Shown here piece after piece: positions 45,225 to 54,356 of a stretch of DNA of 64,000 nucleotides. The stretch covers positions 1,054,001 through 1,118,000 of the forward strand of contig CANMJH010000001.1 in assembly GCA_947498125.1 (NCBI GenBank). The letters run 5' to 3'. Position 1 is the first letter of the stretch. Each line of letters starts with the position of its first letter. Made by a program: the position numbers and the translations under genes. The DNA comes from an uncultured Nioella sp. Lineage in GTDB: Bacteria > Pseudomonadota > Alphaproteobacteria > Rhodobacterales > Rhodobacteraceae. The notes under the pieces were generated by a model. The model was not told where the DNA came from. It did not search any database and saw nothing but the letters and a program-made list of their open reading frames with translations.

Positions 45225-46014
45225 CAGGGCCTCGTGATTTCAGATGGATTGGGGAAAACATCTCATTTTGGCGCAACTCGGCCTTTCCGGCCTTCACCAG
45301 TTCCAGAGCCGCGGCAAAAGTTGATGCCGTGGCCGAGCGTCGCCGGCCCGGATCACGGCGAAATCCATCTGGGATAAAACTAATAATATCAACCCACTCG
45401 CCCGTGAATCCAATCATACCACGCATTCGTTCCAACGCTTCTTCCATAGTAAATATTGAATCGCGGTCCAATACAAAGGGACGAAATTCGTCTTTCGTGC
45501 GGATACGCGAATAGGCCTGCATCAAGTCAAACAGCGTCGCGGTATAGGTCACGGTGCGGGCGGTCTCGACCTGCTCAGGGACACCGCGTTGAAACCGGTC
45601 ACGCCCCAGCCTGTCACGGGCCATTAGCTGAGCCGCACGCTCACGCATTGCGGACAGCCGCTCAAGCTGGAATGCCAGATGCGCGGCCAGTTCTTCGCCC
45701 GATGGCCCCTCTTCTCCGGGCTCAGGCGGCAGCAGCAATCGCGATTTCAGAAAGGCCAACCACGCCGCCATAACAAGGTAATCGGCCGCCAGTTCAATCC
45801 GCAGGCTGCGGGCTTTTTCCACGAAAGTCAGGTATTGCTCGGCCAACATCAAAACCGAGATTTTTCGCAAATCCACTTTCTGCGTCCGTGATAGCGTCAG
45901 AAGCAGGTCCAACGGCCCCTCGAACCCATCAACATCGACAATCAGCGCCTCGGCGGCGCGCCGTTCGGCCACCGCATCAAAGGCGTCATCGTCATTATGT
46001 TCGGTGTCAGACAT
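45214..46014 (-). CDS. scpA: Segregation and condensation protein A
   Basis: A 266-residue ScpA kleisin. The N-terminal SMC-binding part has VDGFEGPLDLLLTLSRTQKVDLRKISVLMLAEQYL and YLVMAAWLAFLKSRLLLP; the C-terminal winged helix is present near the end (TFAAALELVKAGKAELRQNEMFSPIHLK). It overlaps nagZ at its start and scpB at its end. ATG 46014 is preferred to a GTG one codon upstream. Confidence 0.95.
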   Translation of the reverse strand: MSDTEHNDDDAFDAVAERRAAEALIVDVDGFEGPLDLLLTLSRTQKVDLRKISVLMLAEQYLTFVEKARSLRIELAADYLVMAAWLAFLKSRLLLPPEPGEEGPSGEELAAHLAFQLERLSAMRERAAQLMARDRLGRDRFQRGVPEQVETARTVTYTATLFDLMQAYSRIRTKDEFRPFVLDRDSIFTMEEALERMRGMIGFTGEWVDIISFIPDGFRRDPGRRRSATASTFAAALELVKAGKAELRQNEMFSPIHLKSRGPDGE

Positions 46015-47023
46015 CACCCATCCCGGTCAGAAGCAACTGAAGGTCCGCTTCTGCACCGGCAATGTCAAGATCTTGTGGCAAAGGGCATGCGTGAATGGCC
46101 CTTTCAAGCCGCGCCGCCCCCTTCGAGCCAAGCGCGCCGGCCTGATCGACGACCGCTCGCATTTCGGTCAGGTCGCCATTGCAATGCAAAATCACATCAC
46201 ATCCCGCCGCGCGGGCGCGCGCAGCGCGGGCGTCAATTGGGCCCGGCAGCGCCTCCATCGACAAATCATCCGTCATCAATAACCCGCCAAACCCGATTTG
46301 ATCGCGGATCACATTCATCATTTTCGCGCTGAGAGTGGCAGGAAGATCCGGATCAATCACCTCGTAGACCAGATGGGCCGTCATCCCCCATCCAAGGTCA
46401 TTCAGCGCCTTAAAGACCGCAAAATCCTGTTGAGTCAACATGTCAGCCCCCGCAGCGACCCGCGGCAAATCCAAATGGCTATCAACTGTGCCCAGCCCAT
46501 GACCGGGAATATGTTTGAGGACAGGATGCACCCCCGCCGCCAAAAGCCCATCGGCCACAGCGCGCGCGCGCGGCACCACAGTTTCAAGCTGATCCCCATA
46601 GCAACGATTGCGCAAAAACGGATGGGTTTGGGGCCGCGCGATATCAGCCAAAGGCGCGCAATTTCCGTCTATCCCAAGGGCCTTATGCTCGGCCCCGATC
46701 AAGAGGGCCCGCAGATACATCGCCCGCTCTGCATTTGCGCCCGCGCGCTCTGCAAATTCCAAGGGAGGATCCCATTCGCGCCAATGAGGGGCGCGCAGGC
46801 GCTGCACGCGCCCGCCTTCCTGATCAATAAATATGGGCGCGTCACGGCCAATGGCATCGCGCAGCGCGCTTGTCAGCGCCCGCACCTGGTTGGGCGTTTC
46901 GATGTTTCGGGCAAAAAGGATGAAGCCAACCGGCTGAACTTGCGCGAAAAAAGTGGCTTCTTCCGGCAATAGCTGCGCGCCCGACACTCCTAGAATCGCG
47001 GCAGAATATTCCGCCACGCCCAA
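46007..47023 (-). CDS. nagZ: Beta-N-acetylhexosaminidase NagZ
   Basis: A 338-residue glycoside hydrolase family 3 enzyme of cell-wall recycling that removes N-acetylglucosamine from muropeptide fragments in the cytosol. Seen are VGFILFARN, FIDQEGGRVQRLR, KHIPGHGLGTVDSH with the catalytic His, and MTDDLSMEALPG with the nucleophile Asp. I prefer TTG at 47023, 8 bases after the SPOR gene stop, giving the usual start (GVAEYSAAILG); a GTG at 47056 inside the SPOR gene is the alternative. It overlaps scpA by 8 bases. Confidence 0.93.
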   Translation of the reverse strand: MGVAEYSAAILGVSGAQLLPEEATFFAQVQPVGFILFARNIETPNQVRALTSALRDAIGRDAPIFIDQEGGRVQRLRAPHWREWDPPLEFAERAGANAERAMYLRALLIGAEHKALGIDGNCAPLADIARPQTHPFLRNRCYGDQLETVVPRARAVADGLLAAGVHPVLKHIPGHGLGTVDSHLDLPRVAAGADMLTQQDFAVFKALNDLGWGMTAHLVYEVIDPDLPATLSAKMMNVIRDQIGFGGLLMTDDLSMEALPGPIDARAARARAAGCDVILHCNGDLTEMRAVVDQAGALGSKGAARLERAIHACPLPQDLDIAGAEADLQLLLTGMGDV

Positions 47024-47031
47024 TGACCCGC

Positions 47032-47916
47032 TCAGCGGACCGAAACGGGGATACACGCCGCCCCTTGCGCATTCAAAGCCGTACAGAACCGACGCGCGTC
47101 AGACAGATCGTCAAACCCATGTGCCCGCAGACGGAAGAACTCGCGCCCGCCTGAGACAGCAGATTGCACAACACGATCCTTGTCGCGGAAGTAATCGGGG
47201 AATTGTTGCGCCAAACGCGCCCACTCAGTGCGGGCTGTATCCGCATCATCAAAGGCACCAAGCTGCACCAGACGGGTGCCAGCGGCAAGGCCGGCTGCTG
47301 CAATTTCAGTGGTATCAGTGTTGGCCAAAACTGGCGTGGCGGCCAAAGACGCCACTTGCAGGCCTGTTGGGCGCACAGCCGGGCGCTGCGAGCGCGCGAC
47401 ACCGGGAATGGTTGACGAAATCACCTCGATCAGCGGCCGCGTCGCAGTACCCTCTGCATCGGCCAATGGCTCAAGCGGTACAGATTCTTCCAAAAGGCGA
47501 TCAATCAAGGCAAGCGTCTCTTCTTCTGAAACAGAAGGCGCCGTGCCTGCATCCGCCGGCAAGCTGGCAGAGCTGAGGTCGATCTCTTCCAGATCAAGGG
47601 GTTCAGGGGCCAAAACAATGCGTTCTGCTGCTGGTTCAGCCTCTTCGCCTTCTGAAATGCGGTTCACGGCCAAGCCCTGATGATCTGCAATATCACCACC
47701 GGGATTTTCCGGGGCGACGCGCATTGGACCCTCAAGCGCCCGGATTACCGGCACGCCAGACACATCGCGGACAGTCAGTTGCCACGCCCAAATCGCCAGC
47801 CCAACCACCAAGCCGACAGATGCCAAAGCGCCCATCCAATTAAGAATAACAGCGGCTCCGGTTCCCGGCCCTTCGGCCGCCGGAGCGCGATCGTCGAAAT
47901 ATTCCATATCTGCCAT
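47032..47916 (-). CDS. SPOR-domain membrane protein
   Basis: A 294-residue bitopic protein: a short cytoplasmic N-terminus, one membrane helix (about residues 26-48, ILNWMGALASVGLVVGLAIWAW), a long acidic, proline-rich periplasmic linker and a C-terminal SPOR domain (about 215-294, TRLVQLGAFDDADTARTEWARLAQQFPDYF) that binds denuded septal peptidoglycan. Such proteins localise to the division site. ATG 47916 is preferred, with AGGGCAGG upstream. It sits between argS and nagZ, a common order in Rhodobacteraceae. Confidence 0.92.
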   Translation of the reverse strand: MADMEYFDDRAPAAEGPGTGAAVILNWMGALASVGLVVGLAIWAWQLTVRDVSGVPVIRALEGPMRVAPENPGGDIADHQGLAVNRISEGEEAEPAAERIVLAPEPLDLEEIDLSSASLPADAGTAPSVSEEETLALIDRLLEESVPLEPLADAEGTATRPLIEVISSTIPGVARSQRPAVRPTGLQVASLAATPVLANTDTTEIAAAGLAAGTRLVQLGAFDDADTARTEWARLAQQFPDYFRDKDRVVQSAVSGGREFFRLRAHGFDDLSDARRFCTALNAQGAACIPVSVR

Positions 47917-48037
47917 GCCTGCCCTCGCAACCCCGATATGGGCAGTCCGCACATGGCGGCACACCGGGTTCCTATATGATCCTGCTCGACCCCGGTCCGG
48001 CTGTTATTTGGTCGCCCCGTTTGTTCGGAACTGACCG

Positions 48038-49768
48038 TCAGCGCATTTCTTCGACCGGCGTTACGCCAAGAATACCAAGACCGCTCGAAATAACAACCTG
48101 TACTGCAGCAATCAGGGCTAATTTTGCTTTCGAGGCAACAGGATCATCTTCTTGCAGGAAACGAAGCTGGGTTTCGGCATTGCCCTTATTCCACAGCGCG
48201 TGGAAATCCGACGCCAGATCATAGAGGTAGAAAGCCACCCGGTGCGGCTCGTGCGTTTTGGCGGCAATCTCAACCAAACGCGGCCATTCCGCCAGCTTTG
48301 CCACCAAGGCCAGCTCGGAGGGATGCGCGATATTCGACAGGTCAGAGGCATCGGATGTGATGCCCGCCTCAGCCGCCTTGCGCTGCACCGAACAGATCCG
48401 CGCATTTGCATATTGCACGTAGAAAACCGGGTTATCCTTGGACTGCTCCCGCACCTTATCCAGATCAAAATCTAGCGGCGCGTCGTTCTTGCGTGTCAGC
48501 ATCACAAACCGGGTTACATCGGGGCCAACCATCTCAACCAGATCGGCCAAGGTCACAAATGTACCCGCCCGTTTCGACATCTTGAACGGTTCGCCATTTT
48601 TGAACAGCCGCACCAATTGCGCCAGCTTAATGTCCAGCGGCACGGTCCCGCCCGAAAGCGCGGAAACGGCGGCTTTCATCCGTTTGACATAGCCACCGTG
48701 ATCGGCGCCAAATACATCAATTAGGGCGTCGAAGCCTCTGGAAACCTTATCATAATGATATGCGATGTCCGGCGCGAAATAGGTCCAGGCCCCGTCAGAT
48801 TTCTTGACGGGCCGGTCGACATCATCCCCGTGATCTGTGGATTTAAAAAGTGTCTGTTCACGCGGCTCCCAATCTTCGGGCTTCTTGCCTTTCGGCGGCT
48901 CTAGCACGCCTTCATAGATCAGGCCCTTGCCATCCAGATCGGCCAGCGCCGCCTCGATCCGGCCGGTGCCATAGAGCGATTTTTCGCTAAAGAAATGATC
49001 CATTTCGATGCCGAGCAACGCCAGATCCGCACGGATCAGGCCCATCATCGCATCAGTCGCAAATTCGCGGATCTCGGCCAGCCAGAACTGCTCGCCCTTG
49101 CCAACAAACGCGTCACCGACCTTGTCCTTCAGCGCTTCACCCACGCCGATCAGATAGTCGCCGGGATATGTGCCATCCTCAAATGCAACCTCTTGGCCAT
49201 GGGCTTCGAGGTAGCGCAGATAGACAGACCGTGCCAGCACATCGACCTGCGCGCCGCCATCATTGATATAGTATTCGCGGGTGACGTTGTGGCCGGTGAA
49301 ATCCAAAAGCGACGCCAAAGCATCGCCAAAAACCGCGCCGCGTGTGTGTCCGACATGCAAAGGCCCCGTGGGGTTCGCCGAAACATATTCGACATTCACC
49401 TTGGCGTTCTGACCCATAGCCGAGCGACCATAGCTATCGCCCGCCGCCAAAATGCCCGCAACAACCGATTGCCAGGTTTGCACACTCAGCCGCAGGTTTA
49501 AGAACCCAGGTCCGGCCACTTCGGCGGTATCGATCCGAGGATCTTCGGCCAGTTTGGCCGCCAGTGTTTCTGCAATATCACGGGGTTTCATCTTGGCCGC
49601 TTTGGCCAAAACCATCGCAGCATTCGTCGCCATATCGCCATGGGCGGCATCTCGGGGTGGCTCAACCGCAACATGTTTCATCTCCAGACCACCGGGCAAT
49701 GTGCCTTCGTTGGTCATGGCGGTCAGCGCGGCAATCACGGCCTCGCGAATATCAGCAAACAAGTTCAT
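48038..49768 (-). CDS. argS: Arginyl-tRNA synthetase
   Basis: A 576-residue class I synthetase that charges tRNA-Arg. The HIGH motif appears as [19 protein letters not shown] (about residue 125), the KMSKS-like loop as [10 protein letters not shown] (about residue 365), and the anticodon-binding DALR domain near the C-terminus ([24 protein letters not shown]) ends in [13 protein letters not shown] 49768 with GGA eight bases upstream is preferred over one four codons earlier. It heads the minus-strand cluster leading to scpB. Confidence 0.97.
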   Translation of the reverse strand: MNLFADIREAVIAALTAMTNEGTLPGGLEMKHVAVEPPRDAAHGDMATNAAMVLAKAAKMKPRDIAETLAAKLAEDPRIDTAEVAGPGFLNLRLSVQTWQSVVAGILAAGDSYGRSAMGQNAKVNVEYVSANPTGPLHVGHTRGAVFGDALASLLDFTGHNVTREYYINDGGAQVDVLARSVYLRYLEAHGQEVAFEDGTYPGDYLIGVGEALKDKVGDAFVGKGEQFWLAEIREFATDAMMGLIRADLALLGIEMDHFFSEKSLYGTGRIEAALADLDGKGLIYEGVLEPPKGKKPEDWEPREQTLFKSTDHGDDVDRPVKKSDGAWTYFAPDIAYHYDKVSRGFDALIDVFGADHGGYVKRMKAAVSALSGGTVPLDIKLAQLVRLFKNGEPFKMSKRAGTFVTLADLVEMVGPDVTRFVMLTRKNDAPLDFDLDKVREQSKDNPVFYVQYANARICSVQRKAAEAGITSDASDLSNIAHPSELALVAKLAEWPRLVEIAAKTHEPHRVAFYLYDLASDFHALWNKGNAETQLRFLQEDDPVASKAKLALIAAVQVVISSGLGILGVTPVEEMR

Positions 49769-49891
49769 ATCGGGATCCATCCATCTGATGCGAAGCGGGG
49801 TTTACCACGGGCAGGCGCAAGGTCAATGACTCGTGGGCGCGCAAGGCCCCTGCCCGGCATCGCGAAAGCGAGGCCCGCGGCGCGGCGAAGG

Positions 49892-49956
49892 CTTCCCCCT
49901 GCCAAGGGGGAAGGTTGAGACGCGCCGCCCCCCGGGTCGGGGCCGGAAGGCCCCGA
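49892..49956. repeat. Pair of GC-rich hairpins upstream of argS
   Basis: Two perfect inverted repeats stand 23 bases apart: CTTCCCCCT-GCCA-AGGGGGAAG (49892-49913) and TCGGGGCC-GGAA-GGCCCCGA (49937-49956). The surrounding 110 bases are much richer in G+C than the neighbouring genes. The arrangement resembles short palindromic intergenic elements; neither hairpin has a T-run. It lies between argS and the interrupted small gene. Confidence 0.55.
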
Positions 49957-49967
49957 AACTTGGCGTT

Positions 49968-50336
49968 TTACTTTAGTGCCGAAGCCGCTTCACAGCGCGC
50001 ATAAATTGTGGCCAGCCTGTCGCGCAAAATGACAAGCCCATCATCCCAAGTCGGCGAAATGACAAAACTCTGGCTCCAAACCTCGCCTTCACCCTGGCAT
50101 CTGGCTTCCTAAAGAACTGCGCTCTCAATCCCGTCTATTCGGCGTCCACGCTCTAGCTCGCAAAGGCTTTCGTAGAAATACAGGTGATTTCCGTCGATTT
50201 GTAGCACCGCTTCGGTCGGCGGCGCGCTACAATCGCCTACCTGATAGGATCCGTTGGGCAGGGGCGGCAAATCAGACAAGGCTGTCGTAGCCATCAATGC
50301 GCCAACAGCGCCAGAGATAATATCAACGCTTTCCAC
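49968..50336 (-). pseudogene. Small exported-type protein gene interrupted by an in-frame TAG
   Basis: A 75-codon frame (50336-50109) ends at TAG, but the same frame continues with protein-like sequence for 46 more codons to TAA at 49968-49970 (EARCQGEGEVWSQSF..., ending IYARCEAASALK). Joined, the product is about 122 residues with a hydrophobic N-terminus (ISGAVGALMATTALS), NGSYQVGDCSAPPTEAVLQI, and four Cys (two on each side of the TAG), consistent with a small periplasmic protein with disulfides. The TAG replaces one residue within ESAVL-x-EARCQG; one base change from TTG, TGG or CAG would restore it. No family is recognised. It could be a recent pseudogene, a sequencing error or, less likely, readthrough. 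Confidence 0.6.
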
Positions 50337-50345
50337 CGCGCCCTC

Positions 50346-51518
50346 TTATTTGAAAGTTTGCGCCGGGTCCAAACCCTTTGCTTCGGTGCCAAAGATCTGC
50401 CCATGTTGCATCAAGGCAAAGCGGTCCGTCATTCCGGCAATGTAATCGGCAACAAGGCGCGCGCGGGCTGTTTCATCCTGCGCGGCCGCCACATCGTCTT
50501 TCCATTCCGCAGGCAGCATTTCGGGATGGGCCATATAGGTCGGAAACAACTCTTCTATGACTTTGGTGACCTCTTTGCGCATCTCAACCACGGCGGGCGC
50601 CCGGTACATTCGTGAAAACAGGAACGCGCGGATCTCCTTTAGGTCGGCAAAAAGCGCCTTTGAGAATTGCACCACCGGTTGGCCAAAATTCCGCAATGCC
50701 GCGACATCTGCCACGTCGGCCTCAGCCAACCGCATCTCGGCCTCGGTGATCACATCCGACACCATGACGCCAAAAACGCGCCTCAGCGCCTCGGCTCGTC
50801 GGCGCTTCGTTTCAAGATCTGGATATAGCCGGTCCACTGCAGCAAAGGCGGCGCCAATGATCGGCAACTCGGCAGCTTCATCATCCGAAAACAGCCCGGC
50901 GCGCAGACCATCGGCCAAATCGTGATTGTTATAGGCAACATCATCCGACACCGCCGCCACTTGCGCCTCACCGCTGGCATGGGTGCCAAGCTCTAGGTCG
51001 TGACCCGCGTTATATTCGGCCAATGCAAAGGGAAGATCGCCTTTCACTGGTCCATTATGTTTTGCGATGCCTTCAAGCGTTTCCCATGTCAGATTCAGCC
51101 CATCAAATCCGGCATAGTTTCGTTCCAAAGACGTGACGATTTTCAGCGCCTGCGCATTGTGATCAAAGCCACCATAAGGGGCCATCAGCGCATTTAGCGC
51201 GTCCTCACCCGTGTGCCCAAATGGTGTATGTCCCAGATCATGAGCCAGCGCGACCGCTTCTGCCAGATCTTCATTCAGCCCGAGCGCGCGCGCAATTGTG
51301 CGCGCAACTTGCGCCACTTCAATCGAATGGGTCAGGCGCGTGCGAAAATAATCGCCCTCATGTTCAATGAAAACCTGCGTCTTATGTTTTAGCCGCCGAA
51401 ACGCACCAGCGTGGATTATTCTGTCCCGATCTCTTTGAAATGGAGACCTAAACGCGCTTTCCGCTTCTTCAAATCGCCTGCCCCGGCTGCCCTGTGGGGA
51501 GCAAGCATATCGCGCCAT
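50346..51518 (-). CDS. dgt: dGTP triphosphohydrolase-like protein
   Basis: A 390-residue HD-domain enzyme that hydrolyses dNTPs to deoxynucleosides and triphosphate. The motifs are RDRDRIIHAGAFRRLKHKTQVF, HSIEVAQVARTIAR, and the HD core ALAHDLGHTPFGHTGEDAL, with a later Asp in AAVSDDVAYNNHDLADGLRAG. This is the dGTPase type 2 found across alphaproteobacteria. ATG 51518 with GGAGG upstream is preferred to an ATG at 51551. It is divergent from erpA over 125 bases. Confidence 0.93.
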   Translation of the reverse strand: MARYACSPQGSRGRRFEEAESAFRSPFQRDRDRIIHAGAFRRLKHKTQVFIEHEGDYFRTRLTHSIEVAQVARTIARALGLNEDLAEAVALAHDLGHTPFGHTGEDALNALMAPYGGFDHNAQALKIVTSLERNYAGFDGLNLTWETLEGIAKHNGPVKGDLPFALAEYNAGHDLELGTHASGEAQVAAVSDDVAYNNHDLADGLRAGLFSDDEAAELPIIGAAFAAVDRLYPDLETKRRRAEALRRVFGVMVSDVITEAEMRLAEADVADVAALRNFGQPVVQFSKALFADLKEIRAFLFSRMYRAPAVVEMRKEVTKVIEELFPTYMAHPEMLPAEWKDDVAAAQDETARARLVADYIAGMTDRFALMQHGQIFGTEAKGLDPAQTFK

Positions 51519-51643
51519 TACCAAATTCCGCCTCCAATTTGCCTGCCGCATGGGGGATTTGCCCGTCCCTCATGCCTTGTCCGGCCCCGCCTTGGCCCAT
51601 ATATTCAACTTATCGCAAACCCCAAGCTTAGAGTTAAGTCCAA

Positions 51644-51976
51644 ATGGCGCTACAGATTCCCCCCAAGGTCACGCCCCGCGCTTTTGAGCGTCTTTCCGAG
51701 ATCAATGATGGTTCCGATGCGGCCAAGGCGCTGCGTGTTGCCGTTGAAGGCGGCGGATGCTCAGGGTTTCAATATGAAATTACGCTCGATGACCCGTCCG
51801 ATGACGATTTGGTTCTGGAAGGCGGCGGGCAAAAGGTTGTTATCGACGCGGTTTCATTGCCCTTCCTGGCCGATGCGGTGATTGATTTCAGTGAAGAGCT
51901 CATCGGCGCTCGGTTCGTGATCGAAAACCCCAATGCGACGGCCTCTTGCGGCTGTGGCACCTCGTTCTCGATGTAA
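51644..51976 (+). CDS. erpA: Iron-sulfur cluster insertion protein ErpA (A-type carrier)
   Basis: A 110-residue A-type carrier that passes Fe-S clusters to target enzymes. The three cluster cysteines are present: Cys39 in EGGGCSGFQYE, Cys102 and Cys104 in SCGCGTSFS. The ErpA assignment over IscA/SufA rests on overall pattern and its isolation from isc/suf genes. It is convergent with the unknown secreted-protein gene, 9 bases apart. Confidence 0.93.
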   Translation: MALQIPPKVTPRAFERLSEINDGSDAAKALRVAVEGGGCSGFQYEITLDDPSDDDLVLEGGGQKVVIDAVSLPFLADAVIDFSEELIGARFVIENPNATASCGCGTSFSM

Positions 51977-51985
51977 CGCCGCGCC

Positions 51986-53263
51986 TTAAAACCCAAATGA
52001 AATCAGAGGCTCAAGCCCGTTCTGTGGGGACAGTAAGGCGTCGGCTTGTTCGGCCGCGCGCACCGCGTCGGGCGATATCACATCCGAGGCCATGAGCTGA
52101 TCAAGCGCTTCTTCAACGGCTGTCTCGGCCGGGTCTTCTGACACGCTTGGCGCTGCCGCTGGCGCGTTCGCAACGGGCGCGGCCAGAGATGGAAAGGAGG
52201 GTGCTGGCACGGTCGAACTCGACATCGTTCCCACGATAGAAAATCCTGTGGTGGCGCCAATCGTGTTCGAGGCCGGCTCAAAATTCTGGCTGGTCGACAC
52301 CGCATTGCGCCGCGAAGGTGTTTGGGCTTCCTCATCCGCCAGCGTGGCGAGATAAGCAGCCCGATTGGCCAGACGTTCGCGCGCCGCGTTCAACAAAAAC
52401 TCGCGCTGCGGCCCCGCCTCGGTAATTGCGGCCAAGGATAAAAGCGGCGCGGTGGGGCGCGCATCAAAGCCAACCCGAGCTGCCAGATCTTGCAATTCCT
52501 GCAACTGACTTGAATCTGATTGTCTATCAGAAAAGATCGTTGTCAAAAGGGCGGCTTCAGCCAAAAGTCCAGCTTGCCCAGCAACATCCGCCCCCGGATC
52601 TGCCTCCAACGCTTCGGCGCGCAGGGTCAGGTCGGTCAATGCTGCTTCACGCGTGGTCAGTGGCAAAGCCTCAGGATCTGCGCCGGGCGGATTAGGTAAG
52701 AGGATCAGGGTTTGCAGACGCAGGGGATCAGGGCTTTGGCTCACCTCAGAGGCAATCTCGGCCTCGGATAAAGCGTGATAATACAGCGGCTCGCAGCAGC
52801 CGATATCATGCGCCAGATCTGTCCAAATCGCCCGATCAATGACGTTTTGCACTTCACTTTGCATCCAATCCTGCATCGCTGCGGCGACTATGGCCGTGCG
52901 GGCCAGCCCTACGCGCAGTTGATCTTGCGCCTCTTCTGCGCTGACATCGCCGGCCTCGATCGCGGCTTGCCACGCATCAAGGCGGGCAAGATGTTCAGTG
53001 AAAAACACCTCATACCCGGTCCAGCGCGCAGACACCTCGGCGCTCCAACGATCCAAAAACCGTTCTGAAAATTCGACATTGTTGTTTTCGAAACCGCGCG
53101 CAATTTGCGCCCGCGCTGGCGCAATCGAGAACCCTGCCGTCAGTTCATCTTGCTCAGAGGCAAGCTCGCTCTGCAATTGCATCATCAGCGCACCCGTTTG
53201 CGCTTGCGCGACCAAGGGCAGCACAAGCGCAAAGAGCAGCGAGAAGAGGAAGCGAATGATCAT
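51986..53263 (-). CDS. Exported protein of unknown function
   Basis: A 425-residue protein with a signal peptide (about residues 1-21, cleavage near AQAQ-T). The mature part is largely helical, alanine- and glutamate-rich (residues 25-330), with one adjacent Cys pair (DIGCCEPLYY, near 155), followed by a low-complexity Ala/Pro/Ser linker (about 345-390) and an acidic helical tail. No catalytic motif was recognised. The helix-rich repetitive character suggests a scaffold or coiled-coil periplasmic protein. A possible 44-codon secreted ORF lies 21 bases upstream on the same strand. Confidence 0.8.
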   Translation of the reverse strand: MIIRFLFSLLFALVLPLVAQAQTGALMMQLQSELASEQDELTAGFSIAPARAQIARGFENNNVEFSERFLDRWSAEVSARWTGYEVFFTEHLARLDAWQAAIEAGDVSAEEAQDQLRVGLARTAIVAAAMQDWMQSEVQNVIDRAIWTDLAHDIGCCEPLYYHALSEAEIASEVSQSPDPLRLQTLILLPNPPGADPEALPLTTREAALTDLTLRAEALEADPGADVAGQAGLLAEAALLTTIFSDRQSDSSQLQELQDLAARVGFDARPTAPLLSLAAITEAGPQREFLLNAARERLANRAAYLATLADEEAQTPSRRNAVSTSQNFEPASNTIGATTGFSIVGTMSSSTVPAPSFPSLAAPVANAPAAAPSVSEDPAETAVEEALDQLMASDVISPDAVRAAEQADALLSPQNGLEPLISFGF

Positions 53264-53284
53264 GAAATGGGGGTCAATCTGTCG

Positions 53285-53419
53285 TTAAAATGGAAGGGAA
53301 AGAAGGGAAAAAAGGCTGTGAGAAATAGGGGATACCGGGCCAATCCCGGTGGGTGCTGCCATGACCTTCAGCGGCAAAGCAAGGAAGATCACGAAAATAG
53401 CTGTCATCAAATTGCGCAT
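53285..53419 (-). CDS. Possible 44-residue secreted peptide
   Basis: A short frame reading MRNLMTAIFVIFLALPLKVMA then a 23-residue Pro/Ser/Leu-rich segment: a good signal-peptide shape with cleavage near VMAA-P. A GGGA element lies about 9 bases before the ATG. It ends 21 bases before the large exported protein gene and may be a leader or a separate small secreted peptide. The evidence is the signal peptide only, so it is a tentative call. Confidence 0.35.
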   Translation of the reverse strand: MRNLMTAIFVIFLALPLKVMAAPTGIGPVSPISHSLFSLLSLPF

Positions 53420-53576
53420 TGGTCTGGTCCCGAAAATGGTAGGCTCTAAAAGGGGTTCGTCCATGAGTATTAAAGTGTCATATTTACACTTAATACGCAA
53501 TCCCCCTTGGAAAAAACCTGCGCATCCGCGAAAATACCTGTAATTTCTGTAGTTTGAACACGAACAAGGCGAACCC

Positions 53577-54356
53577 ATGAAGATTGCAACCTTCAATATC
53601 AATGGAATTAAGGCCCGCGTTCAGGCGCTTTGTGACTGGCTCGACGAATCATCGCCCGATGTTGCGCTGCTGCAGGAAATCAAATCCATTGACGAAAATT
53701 TCCCCCGCGAGCTGTTTGAAGAGCGCGGCTATAATGTCGAAACCCATGGCCAGAAAAGCTTCAATGGCGTTGCGATCCTGTCCAAATTCCCGCTTGAGGA
53801 TGTGACGCGCGGATTGCCCGGCGATGATAGCGACGAACAGGCCCGCTGGATTGAAGCGACTGTGGTGGGCGATCAGGCCGTGCGCCTATGCGGGCTATAT
53901 CTGCCCAACGGCAACCCCTGCCCCGGCCCCAAATATGATTACAAACTGGCATGGATGGCCCGGTTAGAGGCGCGCGCCAAGGAGCTGCTGCAAGGTGAAA
54001 TGCCGGTGGTGATGGCAGGTGATTACAACATCATCCCACAAGACGAAGATGCCGCGAGGCCAGAAGCGTGGCAAGAAGATGCGCTGGCCCGCCCCGAAAG
54101 TCGCGCCGCGTTTCGCCGGATCTTGAACCTTGGTTTTACCGAAGCGTTCCGCGCCCGTGTTCAAGGCCCAGAGCATTATTCGTTCTGGGATTACCAAGCC
54201 GGGTCATGGCAGCGAAATGACGGCATCCGCATTGACCATCTCTTGCTCAGCCCTGAGGCCGCAGATCTTATGCAAGATGTCCAGATCGATGCTGGCATAA
54301 GGGGCCGCGAAAAACCGTCCGATCATGTCCCGGTTTGGATTGATCTCGCCGCTTAA
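53577..54356 (+). CDS. xthA: Exodeoxyribonuclease III
   Basis: A 259-residue Mg-dependent apurinic/apyrimidinic endonuclease and 3'-5' exonuclease of base excision repair. Seen are TFNINGIKARV at the start, LLQEIKSID with the metal-binding Glu, LYLPNGNP, the catalytic Asp in VVMAGDYNIIPQ, SFWDYQAG, GIRIDHLLLS and the final Asp-His in KPSDHVPVWIDL. Size and motifs match XthA. Its end overlaps the convergent monooxygenase gene by four bases. Confidence 0.95.
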   Translation: MKIATFNINGIKARVQALCDWLDESSPDVALLQEIKSIDENFPRELFEERGYNVETHGQKSFNGVAILSKFPLEDVTRGLPGDDSDEQARWIEATVVGDQAVRLCGLYLPNGNPCPGPKYDYKLAWMARLEARAKELLQGEMPVVMAGDYNIIPQDEDAARPEAWQEDALARPESRAAFRRILNLGFTEAFRARVQGPEHYSFWDYQAGSWQRNDGIRIDHLLLSPEAADLMQDVQIDAGIRGREKPSDHVPVWIDLAA

